Shown in pieces: positions 22,310 through 31,796 of a DNA stretch of 64,000 nucleotides. Location: assembly GCA_004764695.1 (NCBI GenBank), contig SMSO01000025.1, positions 2,749,102-2,813,101 of the forward strand, given 5' to 3'. A program made the position numbers and the translations under genes. How positions within the stretch are numbered: the first letter of the stretch is position 1; every line of letters starts with the position of its first letter. The notes beneath the pieces were generated by a model. That model had not been told where the DNA came from, made no database searches, and worked only from the letters and a program-made list of their open reading frames with translations. The stretch comes from Schizochytrium sp. TIO01. Its lineage: Eukaryota; Sar; Bigyra; Thraustochytrida; Thraustochytriidae.

Positions 22310-23116
22310 TCATGTGCTAAAGAATGACTTCCGTTGGATAAAGCTCGGGCGGCGCATGTCGTTCACACCAAACTTTAAACAGTCAATCTCGTCATTTTCA
22401 ATTTCTTCCTTAATAGCTTCACGCATTTTAGGCACAAGAGCAGGGATGCCGTGGTTCTTTGCCCAAAATTTCTCTTGAGGAGTCATGCCATATACAAAGA
22501 GGAAGCGAACTTCACCATGTGGATCTTTGAAAACTTGGTTCCAAGGTGCATCGTCATCTGTATTTGCTGGAGCGTAAAAAAAATGTTTCGTGGTAACGTC
22601 TTTGTCTTCCTCTAACTCCTCTGGTATCACATCCATTTCTAGCAAAAGACGTTGGTGAGGTTCGATCGGAGGCATAGGCTCTTTCACTTTAGAAGCGCAA
22701 ACTTGCAAAAGCATATCTACTGGAAATAGAGGGGTCTCAAGTCCCTCTGGGTTACTTTTTTCTTCCTCAGGAATTCGAAGGCGGAAAACTAACTCGAATC
22801 CATGATTTCGCTTTTCACGTGGGATACCTTGGGCGCGCTCTTCAAGCAAGACAAGATTTCCAAAACCAGTAGTTGCATAAATAAATTCGTCTTCTGTACG
22901 CATGATTAAGACGCCGATTGAGCATGTCGTTCCTGCTATATCAAATTCCTGAAACTCCTCACCTAGAGGAATCTCCTGTAAAACATCAAAGGTATCCTCG
23001 TAAAAGCTCACAACCGGAGAACTAAAACGCCAGTCTTGAGCATTCTTCGGAACTTCTAGAGCTGCCATGCTTGGCCCTCGTGGGGGTGCCACTTCTTGTG
23101 ATTGAGTGCATCCCAT
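22310..23116 (-). CDS. SUFU-domain protein with N-terminal myristoylation motif
   Basis: The first ATG (23116) gives 268 residues beginning MGCTQS, a good N-myristoylation site with an adjacent Cys for palmitoylation. The longer frame starts from GTG and is unlikely. Residues ~70-240 resemble the Suppressor-of-fused domain: EDEFIYATTGFGNL, then GFELVFRLRIP (~106-116, compare GFELTFRL in SUFU), a P-x-DMLLQV helix, and FLFVYGMTPQEKFWAKNHG late in the domain. In animals SUFU holds GLI transcription factors; microbial SUFU-domain proteins are mostly of unknown role. A lipid-anchored SUFU protein would sit at a membrane, perhaps ciliary or plasma membrane. No GLI-like partner is visible here. The domain call rests on motif recall and is moderately confident. 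Confidence 0.65.
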   Translation of the reverse strand: MGCTQSQEVAPPRGPSMAALEVPKNAQDWRFSSPVVSFYEDTFDVLQEIPLGEEFQEFDIAGTTCSIGVLIMRTEDEFIYATTGFGNLVLLEERAQGIPREKRNHGFELVFRLRIPEEEKSNPEGLETPLFPVDMLLQVCASKVKEPMPPIEPHQRLLLEMDVIPEELEEDKDVTTKHFFYAPANTDDDAPWNQVFKDPHGEVRFLFVYGMTPQEKFWAKNHGIPALVPKMREAIKEEIENDEIDCLKFGVNDMRRPSFIQRKSFFST

Positions 23117-26100
23117 TGTCCAGCTCTGAAACGTCGGGCTCCTCCCACGAATGGTCTGTCTCTCAGCTCGAGTCCACGATGGGTCCGTGTTGAGAAAGGG
23201 CTGCACACAGTTCCTGTACTTGTCGAGTAAAAAATTCGATGACTTTATCTTGAATCAGGTTTGTCGCCCTGGCGAAGTTCTAGCTGGCAAAAAGTTTCTC
23301 ACAAACTCCCAGCACCCTTGTCGTGTTTGTTGGCTCTGAATTTTTTTAGGCGATGAAATTCAACCTCTTATTTGCATTACTTCACTCTCTGGTGTGTAAG
23401 GTCAAGCTATAAGAGGAGTTGTTCTGAAAATTAATAGAAATTTATCCTGTTCGAGAGTCAAGAACAACTCACGGAGCGGCTGGCACATTTAGGTTCTAGA
23501 ATCGTGCCACGCTTTACTTTTCGTCTCTCAACGTTTGAGCTAGACGCAAGGGTTGCAGTAAATATAGTGAATCGCATAATGTTTCTACTAAGCGGCACGT
23601 GCTAGCTAGAGGAGCTATAATTTGAAAGGGCCGAATCATATTAGTTCATATATTGCGATTTAAGGATTGCCCAACCAGGGAGCCTCCGGGATCTGTGATA
23701 CTGTCCTCTAGCTAGTTAAATAATTGCTTGAATCGCACACGAAAAGAAGGATCCACTGAAAGAAATACAATCATAGTTTTAAAAGCTCTTTGGGCCACCC
23801 CGCAGGGGGGAGGACTTGGCCTTGAGGTTCTCGGCTGCCCAGGGCATTCTTGAAGGATGTCTTGGTTTTGAAGAACTTGAGAGCATGTCCTATCTAGCTG
23901 ACCTTTTTCATTTTAGAAAAAAATGAAAAGAAAAGAATAGAGTCTGAGAAAATAAGAAGCGTAATCGATTTCTATCATCACGAACTTGACAGTGTCAGGA
24001 GCCGTCGACTAAGATCTAGGACAGAGAAATGGGAGGCATCTACTAAGAACACACTGGCACTGAAGTCTTATTTTATTCCCCAAGCTCAGCCATAGCAAGA
24101 TCGAGCGGTCCTTTGCTAATTAGTCTTAGTATGTCTGATCATTTTTCTTTTCCTTCTCTGATAGTACTATATACCCTTCTACCTAATAGGTAGGTATGCT
24201 CAACACCAAAAACAATGCAAAGAGAAATCTTAGTCCGGTCAAGCTCAAGGCGCGTGGCACAAATAAAATTGTCCATTCCCTGGGTTGACACATTGGATAA
24301 TAATTGTAATCTATAAGTTACTCTGTCAGTTCCTTCAGCTTAAGCACCGCAAGCTATGGCAATATCTCCTATCCAAACAGACTGGTCCTTCCCCTGACTG
24401 ATTAAAACAATCGTTGTTATCTTCAAGCAGCCTGCGAAAGGGGCGCGTGCACCACTACCAATATAGATTATTCAGCCATGGTACTTATTATCGTGATGGT
24501 AGGTGTGCACTTATAAGTCGGGGGAGCAACGAACGCGCCAGCTCTGATAGCATTTATTGCTGATGAAGCTGGAAAGAACATCAGACTACTGGGCTCCTTT
24601 AGACTCGTTTTGCATTTAGAAGCAGAAAGTAGTTACCTATGCGTGAGAGAAGCACTGACAATCCAGGTGCGCTTCATAAGGGAAGTTGCCAACCAAATAA
24701 TTAGTAACCAAACGACTCCTGACTTATAATATTTCAGGCAAAAACAAACAAAGCAACATATCTCTAGTTACCATACATTCTTATACTGTACTTTCATTAT
24801 CTCGGAAAAGAGTTCAACGAGCTATACATCGTTGAACTTAGCGACAACTATTATTCTATGATTTCATTGGCGTTGAAGACTAGCACTGATTTGTTTATCT
24901 CCGGGTAGAAGCACCCTTTTGTTTCAATTTAGTTAGCACTGATGCTAATTTTGCTTCAGAGATATTTTATCAAGTTTGTGTAGTTCCAATGGTAAATGTG
25001 CTATTCTGATGAGACAGCTCAGGAGGGAGCAGAAAACGTCTTTAACATGTGTGCGTGTTTGGATAAATTCTGCACGCATTATATGGTTGAGTAGTTGCTA
25101 TAGAATGCTGATGAGTCAAGTAATAAAAAGAAGGCCTGAATTTACCAGAGTCCTTGCACGGTATTCCTTTGTACTTCTAAATAATATTATAGCGTTCCCG
25201 ATTAATTTGCTGTCAACAATATCTTAAGACTACTCTAAGAAAGTTTAAATTTCTAACCTGATGCTTGTTCCTGTTGTGAGAACATCTCACCATTCCTGTA
25301 TCATTTTTTATTGTCTGTTTTAAAAAGCGGTGAATCAGATCGTAAAAGGTGTTTTTGCCCTGGAGAGCCCATTCCACTTACGCATGGTACCTAATAAATC
25401 ATCTCAATGTACAGACCCTCTGATTTAAACTTTGCAAGCACGATTGACTGAATAACCCTGGTTTGCGTTCGAATAAAGGATGGTGACTAAACCCCATGCA
25501 AGGCCATCTGGTGCTTGATCCTGTGTATCTCCTTACAATTAATAGGAACTTCGTTAAGTGCCTTTGAGCATTCTAATCAGAATTTATATGGTTTCTTCTA
25601 ATCCTCGACTCTATACCACGATTGGCCTGGGAATTCTCTTTCTGTGAGGATGAGCCCTAATTATGGTTTCCCTGCTTCTTACTAACCCCTTCGCATGAAC
25701 TCGATGACAGAGCTTGCGCAAGTTCTTCTTATAACCCTGAAGTAGTTTAAAGCTTGGTTTGTAACGATGCCTCTATCGTGCCACTAGTACGACTAAGGTT
25801 CTTACGACTGCTTCTGTTTCTTTGTCGCTAGTCATAGTAGGTATACTTAGGTTCTGTCTATAATATTGCTATATAATAGCAGTTTCACGTAGGCCACCGA
25901 CAAAGGTGTAGGCCTCTTTGTCGCTTGAATAGGCAGAAACAATGTTGGTACTAATACTAGGGAGTTTCGCTTAAGTCACCGACAAAGGTTGCAGTGTTTT
26001 CGTCGCATTGCTACCACCACTGCCGGGTAGTAGTAGGTAGTACCGACATCCTTCACAGGAAACTTTCGTCGTGGTAGGGAAATCTTCATAAGCTTACCTA

Positions 26101-26379
26101 TGGCAAGTTTCAAGGTTGCCAGGGCTCATATGAACCACTTCGGTCTGAAAATTATAGTTGCCATATGTATTTTAGAAAACACCTGCTAAGAATCCCCTTT
26201 TCGAAGGGATGCGAGAACCGGCAATTGCGAGATGAGGAATAGCAAATCCTGAATTTCGTTGAGAGCAGAATCCGCATATTGCCACAACAATCAAACTTTG
26301 AAGCCTTCAAGCAATCGAGAATCTTTAAGGATCCATACGAAGGATTATCTGTTATTGAAATAGAAATAAATCTAGCCGA
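23117..26379. other. Gene-poor region upstream of the epimerase cluster
   Basis: About 3.3 kb without a credible gene. It holds a TAGGTAGGTA motif (24187) and a pair of degenerate hairpin-bearing direct repeats (25881-26007). The promoter of epimerase copy 1 should lie at the right end. Confidence 0.45.
25881..26007 (+). repeat. Two degenerate 45-bp direct repeats, one with a perfect hairpin
   Basis: Copies at 25881-25925 and 25963-26007 share AGTTTC, CACCGACAAAGGT and a GTCGC end. In the first copy CGACAAAG pairs perfectly with CTTTGTCG (25898-25923, 10-base loop). A third partial copy of TTTCTTTGTCGC lies near 25818. Confidence 0.55.
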
Positions 26380-27459
26380 ATGTGGGGTACTGTTCTTATT
26401 GTTGGAGCAGGCGGCTGCACAGGACGGGCAGTTCTCAAGATCCTCGTTGAAGAAAACAAGGCTGCAAATGTCGTCCTTACGAGCCGTCGCGGCAAGTTGG
26501 CTGGAATCCCAGACTCTACAACCTCCACGAAAATCGAGGTTAAACCGCTAGACATGGTCGAGGGAGACGTTGACGACCTTACCAAGCTTTGCCAAGAAGT
26601 CCAGCCCGATATCATGTTCTGCGTGCTTGGTTTGGCCAAGTACCATGTCAAGGCATGGGGCCCAGGATGGCCAAAAATCTCTGACGGTCTCTTGCAAGCC
26701 TGCAAGACCACGCAGGTTCCCCTCATCTTCATGGATAACTTGTACGCATTTGGTCCCGAAGGGATGGCCCGCATGCCTCTTCGCGAGAGCGACACGACTT
26801 TCACAGAAAGCGGTACAAAGACCAAGTCTCAGGTTCGTGCGGCCATGACTCGCAAGTTTCTTGCTGCCAGCGAAGCCGGCGAGGCCAAGATTGCGTTGGT
26901 TCGAGCATCTGACTTCTTTGGTCCAGATACAGACATTGGCATGCTCAACATCATGTGGCCGGATGCTGTGAGCGGGAACCGCGTTACCTTTCTTGGCGAC
27001 CCGACAAAGATTCATGCACAAACCTATGTGCCAGATGTCGCTCGAGCGCTCATTTTGGTTGGCGAGAACCCGGATACGTGGGGCCGTGCATGGCACACGC
27101 CAACGCAACCGGACATGACCATGTTGGATTGGTTAAGGACGATTCTCAAGTTCAATGGCAAACCCTACAAAGATTTGAAGTATAGATGTCTGGATGGCTT
27201 TTTCTTAAAGGCCTTGTCTTGGTTCATGGAGGACGTTGATGGTCTTCGTGACGTTGTCTTCATGTGGAAAGAGGATTACACTGTAAATTCCGATGAGTTT
27301 ATGGCTCGTTTTCCTGATTTCAAGCCCACACCGCTCCAAGATGCTTTACGAGAGCTAAAGGCCTACATTGACGCTGCCGAGAGTACTCCTCCTTTGCCTC
27401 CAGGCCTGCAGCAACTGGCGCGGTTTATGCATGGTAAGGATGTGAAGAAGGCAAAGTGA
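26380..27459 (+). CDS. NAD-dependent epimerase/dehydratase-like enzyme, copy 1 of 4
   Basis: The protein has 359 residues from ATG (MWGTVLIVGAGGCTGRAVL). The glycine motif GAGGCTG at the first beta strand marks an NAD(P)-binding Rossmann fold of the extended SDR type. Other family positions are DNLYAFGPEG (~119-128), RASDFFGP (~176-183), HAQTYVPDVARAL and GRAWHTP, as in bacterial and fungal NAD-dependent epimerase family proteins of ~310-350 residues. The substrate is unknown, perhaps a nucleotide sugar or small carbonyl compound. Copy 2 at 28621 is nearly identical except in two short central blocks and the C-terminus. Copy 1 has a longer tail ending in KKAK. An AATAAA lies ~35 bases after the stop. 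No signal peptide, so probably cytosolic. Confidence 0.87.
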   Translation: MWGTVLIVGAGGCTGRAVLKILVEENKAANVVLTSRRGKLAGIPDSTTSTKIEVKPLDMVEGDVDDLTKLCQEVQPDIMFCVLGLAKYHVKAWGPGWPKISDGLLQACKTTQVPLIFMDNLYAFGPEGMARMPLRESDTTFTESGTKTKSQVRAAMTRKFLAASEAGEAKIALVRASDFFGPDTDIGMLNIMWPDAVSGNRVTFLGDPTKIHAQTYVPDVARALILVGENPDTWGRAWHTPTQPDMTMLDWLRTILKFNGKPYKDLKYRCLDGFFLKALSWFMEDVDGLRDVVFMWKEDYTVNSDEFMARFPDFKPTPLQDALRELKAYIDAAESTPPLPPGLQQLARFMHGKDVKKAK

Positions 27460-28447
27460 ATCTCATCTTTTGTATCCTGCTCTACATTACAATAAATACT
27501 TCTGCAGAGTGTAATGCAATAACCTAATTTTTTCCCTAAACATCAGTTCTCACAGTTGAAAAATATTGCAATTTTCTAAGGAGGGCCTCAGTCTAGCAAC
27601 CTCCAGTCTTGGCAACCTATAAATTCATATAATCATTAAGAAGCCATGACCTGCTTTAATACGCTACGCAGTCCTAATTCTTCTTGTAATTCTTTAACTA
27701 GCCTCCATATGAATGTTCTGAATGCCCCAAACCATGATTCATCACTAGCCGTCGCGCAAACTCATCCATCTTCTCTAGCTAGAGTAACTAGGTGGGTAGT
27801 ACGTAGTAAACTCCTCTTACTCCACTTGGCGTATCTCACATTTCGCCACAAAGTATAGTTGGAACAATCTTAGCTTCCAACATAGATAGGTACCACTTAG
27901 CAAGAGAACAAAGAAAGAAAGATATGAAAAGAGCCAACAGTGTGATCGTGCGAGGGCACTCCTATGGTTTCCACTATTGTTAGCCATAGGAGCTACCTTG
28001 CCATGGTGAGCGACATCAGAACTTGAAAAATAGCATCAAAACATGTGCTACTCCACTTGTAAGAGCGATCGCGATGCGACATCGAATCACTCTGCTGAAT
28101 AGCCATGCTGCTGGATAGATCTGGGATCTTGAAGGTAGAAACTGCACGAAGCCTTTGATGAGTATGTGTAGAAGCACTGGCAGAATTCAGAAGAAGAGAC
28201 TTTTAGGTCTAGTTCTGCCATGCTATCGTGCCAACCGACATCAAACGATATGGTAATTGCGTATTTCGCAAATCCTCTCTTTGTGCGTTACAGCGAAGAG
28301 TCAGCAACGAGGTCGCTATGTACCATTAGCACAACGGTGTTGAGACTTTTGATTCAGGCAGAACCGCCAGCAAATTGAAATTCTTAGCAAGTAGAACGGA
28401 GCAACACTTCAAAGCAAACCTCAAATACCCACCCACCAGCAGTGGCC
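27460..28447. other. Spacer between epimerase copies 1 and 2
   Basis: About 1 kb without a recognisable gene. Its sequence does not resemble the other inter-copy spacers. Confidence 0.4.
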
Positions 28448-28578
28448 ACAGCACCAGCAGCAGAAGCAGCACCAGCAGCACCAGAAGCAGCAGCACCAGA
28501 AGCAGCAGCACCAGAAGCAGCAGCACCAGAAGCAGCAGCAGCAACAGCAGCAACAGCAACAGCAGCAGCAGCAACAGC
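28448..28578 (+). repeat. CAG/CCA-rich trinucleotide repeat just upstream of epimerase copy 2
   Basis: About 130 bases of CAG, AGC, CCAGAAGCAG and CAACAG units end 42 bases before the ATG of copy 2, so they probably lie in its promoter or 5' leader. Several frames are open through it, but only as homopolymeric Ser, Leu, Cys or Ala. Confidence 0.9.
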
Positions 28579-28620
28579 GATCGAACTTTGAATTGATTCC
28601 AACCTCGCAGCTCAAGAAAA

Positions 28621-29637
28621 ATGTGGGACACTGTTCTTATTGTTGGAGCAGGCGGCTGCACAGGACGGGCAGTTCTCAAGATCCTCGTTGAAGAAAACAA
28701 GGCTGCAAATGTCGTCCTTACGAGCCGTAGCGGCAAGTTGGCTGGAATCCCAGACTCTACAACCTCCACGAAAATCGAGGTTAAACCACTAGACATGGTC
28801 GAGGGAGACGTTGACGACCTCACCAAGCTTTGCCAAGAAGTCCAGCCCGATATCATGTTCTGCGTGCTTGGTTTGGCCAAGTACCATATCAAGGCATGGG
28901 GCCCAGGATGGCCAAAGATCTCTGACGGTCTCTTGCGAGCCTGCAAGACCACGCAGGTTCCCCTCATCTTCATGGACAACTTGTATGCATTTGGTCCCGA
29001 AGGGATGGCCCGCATGCCTCTTCGCGAGAGCGACACGACTTTCACAGAAAGCGGTACAAAGACCAAGCCTCAGGTTCGTGCGGCCATGACTCGCAAGTTT
29101 CTTGCTGCCAGCGAAGCCGGCGAGGCCAAGATTGCGTTGGTTCGAGCATCTGACTTCTTTGGTCCATATGCCGGCACCGGCATTCTAAACCTAGTATGGT
29201 CAGACGCTGTGAGCGGGAACCGCGTTACCTTTCTTGGCGACCCGACAAAGATTCATGCACAAACCTATGTGCCAGATGTCGCTCGAGCGCTGATCTTGGT
29301 TGGCGAGAACCCGGATACGTGGGGCCGTGCATGGCACACGCCAACGCAACCGGACATGACCATGTTGGATTGGTTAAGGACGATTCTCAAGTTCAACGGC
29401 AAGCCCGACACAAAGCTGAAGTACATGCGTGCAGATGGCTTACTTCTGAAAGTTCTTTCCTGGTTCATGGAGGACGTTGACGGTCTTCGTGACGTTGTCT
29501 TCATGTGGAAAGGAGATTACACTGTAAATTCCGACGAGTTTATGGCTCGTTTTCCTGATTTCAAGCCCACACCGCTCCAAGATGCTCTCCAAGGTCTCAA
29601 GGACTGGTTCGACTCTCAAGACAAACCATCCGCCTAA
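28621..29637 (+). CDS. NAD-dependent epimerase/dehydratase-like enzyme, copy 2 of 4
   Basis: The protein has 338 residues (MWDTVLIVGAGGCTGRAVL), with the same Rossmann and DNLYAFGPEG/RASDFFGP motifs as copy 1. Over the first ~180 residues only about five amino acids differ from copy 1. Then a block (PYAGTGILNLVW against PDTDIGMLNIMW) diverges, identity resumes, a second block (DTKLKYMRADGLLLKV against YKDLKYRCLDGFFLKA) diverges, and identity resumes until the C-terminus, where this copy ends SQDKPSA. Flanking DNA is not obviously shared. The mosaic points to gene conversion between the copies. A CAG-rich tract precedes the ATG. The function is inferred as for copy 1. Confidence 0.87.
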   Translation: MWDTVLIVGAGGCTGRAVLKILVEENKAANVVLTSRSGKLAGIPDSTTSTKIEVKPLDMVEGDVDDLTKLCQEVQPDIMFCVLGLAKYHIKAWGPGWPKISDGLLRACKTTQVPLIFMDNLYAFGPEGMARMPLRESDTTFTESGTKTKPQVRAAMTRKFLAASEAGEAKIALVRASDFFGPYAGTGILNLVWSDAVSGNRVTFLGDPTKIHAQTYVPDVARALILVGENPDTWGRAWHTPTQPDMTMLDWLRTILKFNGKPDTKLKYMRADGLLLKVLSWFMEDVDGLRDVVFMWKGDYTVNSDEFMARFPDFKPTPLQDALQGLKDWFDSQDKPSA

Positions 29638-30761
29638 CCCCACTTGCATGCAGTCCATGCTCTGTAGATATGATACACACGAGTTAGCTCCTTAAACCTC
29701 AACTTTCCATCTTCTTGTTGCAGTGCTTGCTTCCCTCATCCACTTCCTACGCTGCTTTCCGCAGAGCCTCTCATTTCACCTTTGTTTCCGAGAATCCAAG
29801 TTCACCAAAGCTTGCTTGCTCGCTCGCTCGCTCTAGAGAAGAGATGGCCTGCACCAAGTTCCAAAGCTACAGACAAGCTGCTGGCTGCCGGTTTCTTTGA
29901 GCAGCCGTACGCCGATCGAATTTATTGTCGAAGTCCATGGCGCCAGTCAAGCTGCAAATCTTCGACTCCGGGTCTGTCTCAGTTCCTGCAAACGTCCCAA
30001 GTCGAGTCGCACACCCCTACGTAGGAAGTTAGCTAGGGCTGCATACTGGAAAGCTTGGCCAGCTTCGCTCCCTTGCTTGCGCATTGCGGGGTCCCTTGAC
30101 TACGGGTACTATCACGGCACGAATCTCCGCACTTGGAGTCTTGCAGCCTATGCCTACCTACCTACATAGTAAGGACAGTTGTAGCTCGTACATCTGAAGA
30201 AGCCGCATTGATTTGGCTGTGTCAGTCAGCTTGAGCCTTTAGAGTCTTGTGAAAGCGAAGAATGATGCAGCGACCTCGGAACTCTGCTCCACGTTGCGGG
30301 GGCTTCGATTTTGTATCTCGGGTGCCGATGAAAGAAAACAGCAGAAGAGTTTGTTTGCTAGTGGACACTACATGATTGTAGTTTCTGTCGAACTCTGCTT
30401 ACCTTCTTGGCTGTTTGAGACGCACTGCCGACGACAAGGTCGCTCGAGCGGCTTAAAGATGCGGCTAGTGGGCAGGAGATAAATTGGGCCTTTAGAGTCA
30501 CGGTAGAAGTGAGATGAACTGGTCGTCGGCACCTCTCTCTAATTGAGAGTATGTCTATTAAAAGCAAGAAATTATTGTGAGTGGTTATAGGTTAGTAGCT
30601 TTGACTCGAGTTTCTACCAAAGTAAAAGGGTCGATAGAGAGTATCGATGTATCAGAATCAGTTAACTTGGATTTGAGGGAGATCCTGCAGCAGAACTCGA
30701 ACGTGGAGCCAAGAAATTGCAGCAAGTGGACTTTCGAAAGAGACAACACGATTAACAGGCG
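29638..30761. other. Spacer between epimerase copies 2 and 3
   Basis: About 1.1 kb with short overlapping frames that have no domain signature, and a GTAGGTAGGTAG motif on the minus strand near 30153-30166. No gene called. Confidence 0.4.
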
Positions 30762-31796
30762 ATGTGGAGCACAGCGCTTATTGTAGGCGCAGGAGGTTGC
30801 ACGGGCCGAGCTGTGCTGGACGTTTTGGTGAGCGAAGCCAAGGCCTCACGAATTATTCTTACGAGCCGTGGAGGACAGCTGAAGGACCTACCAGAGACGA
30901 AAGAAAATGTTAACGTTGAAGTGATGCCCCTTGACATGATTGATGGCGATCTTGAAGACCTGACAAAAATGTGTCAGGAAACTAAGCCCGATGTGATGTT
31001 TTGCTGCATCGGTATCCCAAAGTACCATGTGAAGGCATGGGGACCAGGCTGGCCTAAGATCGCTGATCGTCTTATCCTTGCCTGTAAAACGACAAAGGTT
31101 CCGCTGGTCTTCATGGATAACCTTTACGCCTTTGGTCCCGAAGGCATGCAGCGCATGCCTTTACTGGAAACAGATACAGAGTTCGTTTCTGTGGATAAGG
31201 CTGGCCCTAGCACCAAACCGCAGGCTCGGGGTCTCATCACACGCAAGTTTCTCGCTGCAAATGTTGCAGATGGAACGCAGATTACCTTGGTTCGTGCTGC
31301 GGACTTTTTTGGCCCTCGTGTTGGTGCTAGCGTCCTGCATCTTGCTTGGGCAGATATCATGAAAAATAAGACCCCGAACTTGCTGGGAAACCCCAAGAAA
31401 CTTCATGCGCAAACTTATGTACCTGACATTGCAAGAGCCCTTGTACTTGTTGCAGAAAATCCTGATACTTGGGGTCGTGCTTGGCATGTGCCAACGATCC
31501 AGCCTGACAAAGCCATGGAAGAGTGGATTCGTGACATCCTTCGTATTAACAACAAACCGCACGAAGGGAAGCTTCATTACATGGCCCTGGATGGGATTTT
31601 GCTTCGTTTTCTCTCCTTTTTCATGGAAGACGTTGATGGTCTTCGTGATACGATGTTCATGTGGAGGGGTGACTACACAGCAAGCTCAAAGGATTTTGAG
31701 GCACGATTTCCAGACTATAAAGCAACTCCTCTGGAGGAAGCACTTCAAACAACAAATGAGTGGTTTCTTGCACAACAGCAACTCCCCACAAAGTAA
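30762..31796 (+). CDS. NAD-dependent epimerase/dehydratase-like enzyme, copy 3 of 4
   Basis: The protein has 344 residues (MWSTALIVGAGGCTGRAVL). It keeps GAGGCTG, DNLYAFGPEG, RAADFFGP, HAQTYVPDIARAL and GRAWHVP, and the C-terminal MWRGDYTASSKDFEARFPD block. It is clearly diverged from copies 1 and 2 at both protein and DNA level, so it is an older duplicate. It has one extra charged segment after the TDTEF stretch. Same strand and similar spacing (~2.1 kb start to start) as copies 1 and 2. The substrate is unknown. Confidence 0.87.
   Translation: MWSTALIVGAGGCTGRAVLDVLVSEAKASRIILTSRGGQLKDLPETKENVNVEVMPLDMIDGDLEDLTKMCQETKPDVMFCCIGIPKYHVKAWGPGWPKIADRLILACKTTKVPLVFMDNLYAFGPEGMQRMPLLETDTEFVSVDKAGPSTKPQARGLITRKFLAANVADGTQITLVRAADFFGPRVGASVLHLAWADIMKNKTPNLLGNPKKLHAQTYVPDIARALVLVAENPDTWGRAWHVPTIQPDKAMEEWIRDILRINNKPHEGKLHYMALDGILLRFLSFFMEDVDGLRDTMFMWRGDYTASSKDFEARFPDYKATPLEEALQTTNEWFLAQQQLPTK

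Noticed and set aside
28326-29066. Long minus-strand frame opposite epimerase copy 2 with poly-Leu
   Set aside because: It is the antisense shadow of the epimerase gene and the CAG tract; a similar shadow occurs opposite copy 1.
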